Assembly: GCA_910584965.1 (NCBI GenBank)
Contig: CAJUDZ010000024.1
Span: 1-50,810, forward strand
Length of the DNA stretch: 50,810 bases
Direction: 5' to 3'
Source of the DNA: an uncultured Lachnospiraceae bacterium
GTDB lineage: Bacteria > Bacillota > Clostridia > Lachnospirales > Lachnospiraceae
Shown here: piece after piece, positions 50,582-50,810 of the stretch
Layout: every line of letters begins with the position of its first letter
How positions within the stretch are numbered: the first letter of the stretch is position 1
Translations under genes and position numbers: made by a program
Notes under the pieces: model-generated
What the model was told of the DNA's origin: nothing
Seen by the model: only the letters and a program-made list of their open reading frames with translations
Database searches by the model: none

Positions 50582-50595
50582 CTCTATAACTCTGC

Positions 50596-50810
50596 CTATG
50601 CGCTTCTATCAGCTTTCAGTTGTTTGACTTCCTCAAGAGAAAGTCCTGAAATATTAACGATTTCCTCTAAAGCATATTTGCCAGCCGCCAACATACGAAG
50701 CGCAACTTCTTTCATTCCCTCTTTCAATGTCTGATTCCTCATATCTTCCATAGCCCGGCACATAATCTCGATTCCCTCCTTGCTCTCTTTGAAAAATCTC
50801 ACCCTGTCCG
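50596..50810 (-). CDS. C-terminal end of an Rpn-family nuclease/transposase-like protein (partial)
   Basis: Only the last 70 or so residues are in the window; the frame is open to its edge. The segment KEGIEIMCRAMEDMRNQTLK, LRMLAAGKYALEEI and ISGLSLEEVKQLK is the typical tail of Rpn (PD-(D/E)XK, recombination-promoting nuclease) proteins, often present in many copies in Lachnospiraceae. The catalytic part lies outside the window. Confidence 0.75.
   Translation of the reverse strand, partial: DRVRFFKESKEGIEIMCRAMEDMRNQTLKEGMKEVALRMLAAGKYALEEIVNISGLSLEEVKQLKADRSA

Overview
The window looks like a chromosomal core region from a spore-forming member of the Clostridia, most probably Lachnospiraceae. 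The basis is gene order and protein families: a complete spoIIIAA-AH operon, spoIIM-xerD, spoIVB next to a spo0A-type gene, the asp23-nusB-xseA-xseB-ispA-dxs-tlyA-nadK-argR-recN chain, remA-gmk-rpoZ, and rimO-pgsA-cinA-recA-recX-rny. Nearly all genes lie on the minus strand. I found no rRNA, tRNA, CRISPR array or complete insertion sequence.

Layout. 1-5.4 kb: a PHP phosphatase (HisJ type), a small unknown gene, mnmA, a SpoVB-type flippase and DAHP synthase, closed by tandem hairpin repeats. 5.4-9.1 kb (minus): aspartate aminotransferase, nudF, spoIIM and xerD. 9.4-20.3 kb (minus): yicC-remA-gmk-rpoZ-rimO-pgsA-cinA, a Tyr/Gly/Asn-repeat membrane protein, then SOS-controlled recA-recX and rny. 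20.4-22.3 kb: rqcH on the plus strand. 22.4-37.6 kb (minus): two small coat-like proteins, a MurJ-type flippase, glgA, a receiver-deleted spo0A, spoIVB, recN, argR, nadK, tlyA, dxs, ispA, xseB, xseA, nusB, asp23. 37.7-42.1 kb: a block (deoB, prfC, an exported transglutaminase and a 156-bp rod-like inverted repeat) between asp23 and the spoIIIA operon, which are usually adjacent. 42.2-49.0 kb: spoIIIAH-AA and rarA. 49.1-50.8 kb: a plus-strand PHP protein, a beta-lactamase-family fragment, and the cut-off end of an Rpn-family nuclease gene.

The genes join sporulation (engulfment, the SpoIIIA channel, SpoIVB signalling, Spo0A control) to housekeeping: isoprenoid synthesis, DNA repair, translation quality control and cell-envelope lipid flipping.

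The points most worth a second look are these. The Spo0A homologue at the canonical locus has lost most of its receiver domain, including the phosphoacceptor region. recA and rarA share a promoter design in which a LexA box fills the 17-bp spacer. Two tandem hairpins after xerD show compensatory stem changes. The 156-bp rod element sits at a synteny break. Several starts share a fixed AAAGG-to-ATG distance of 13 nt with an ATGG in between.
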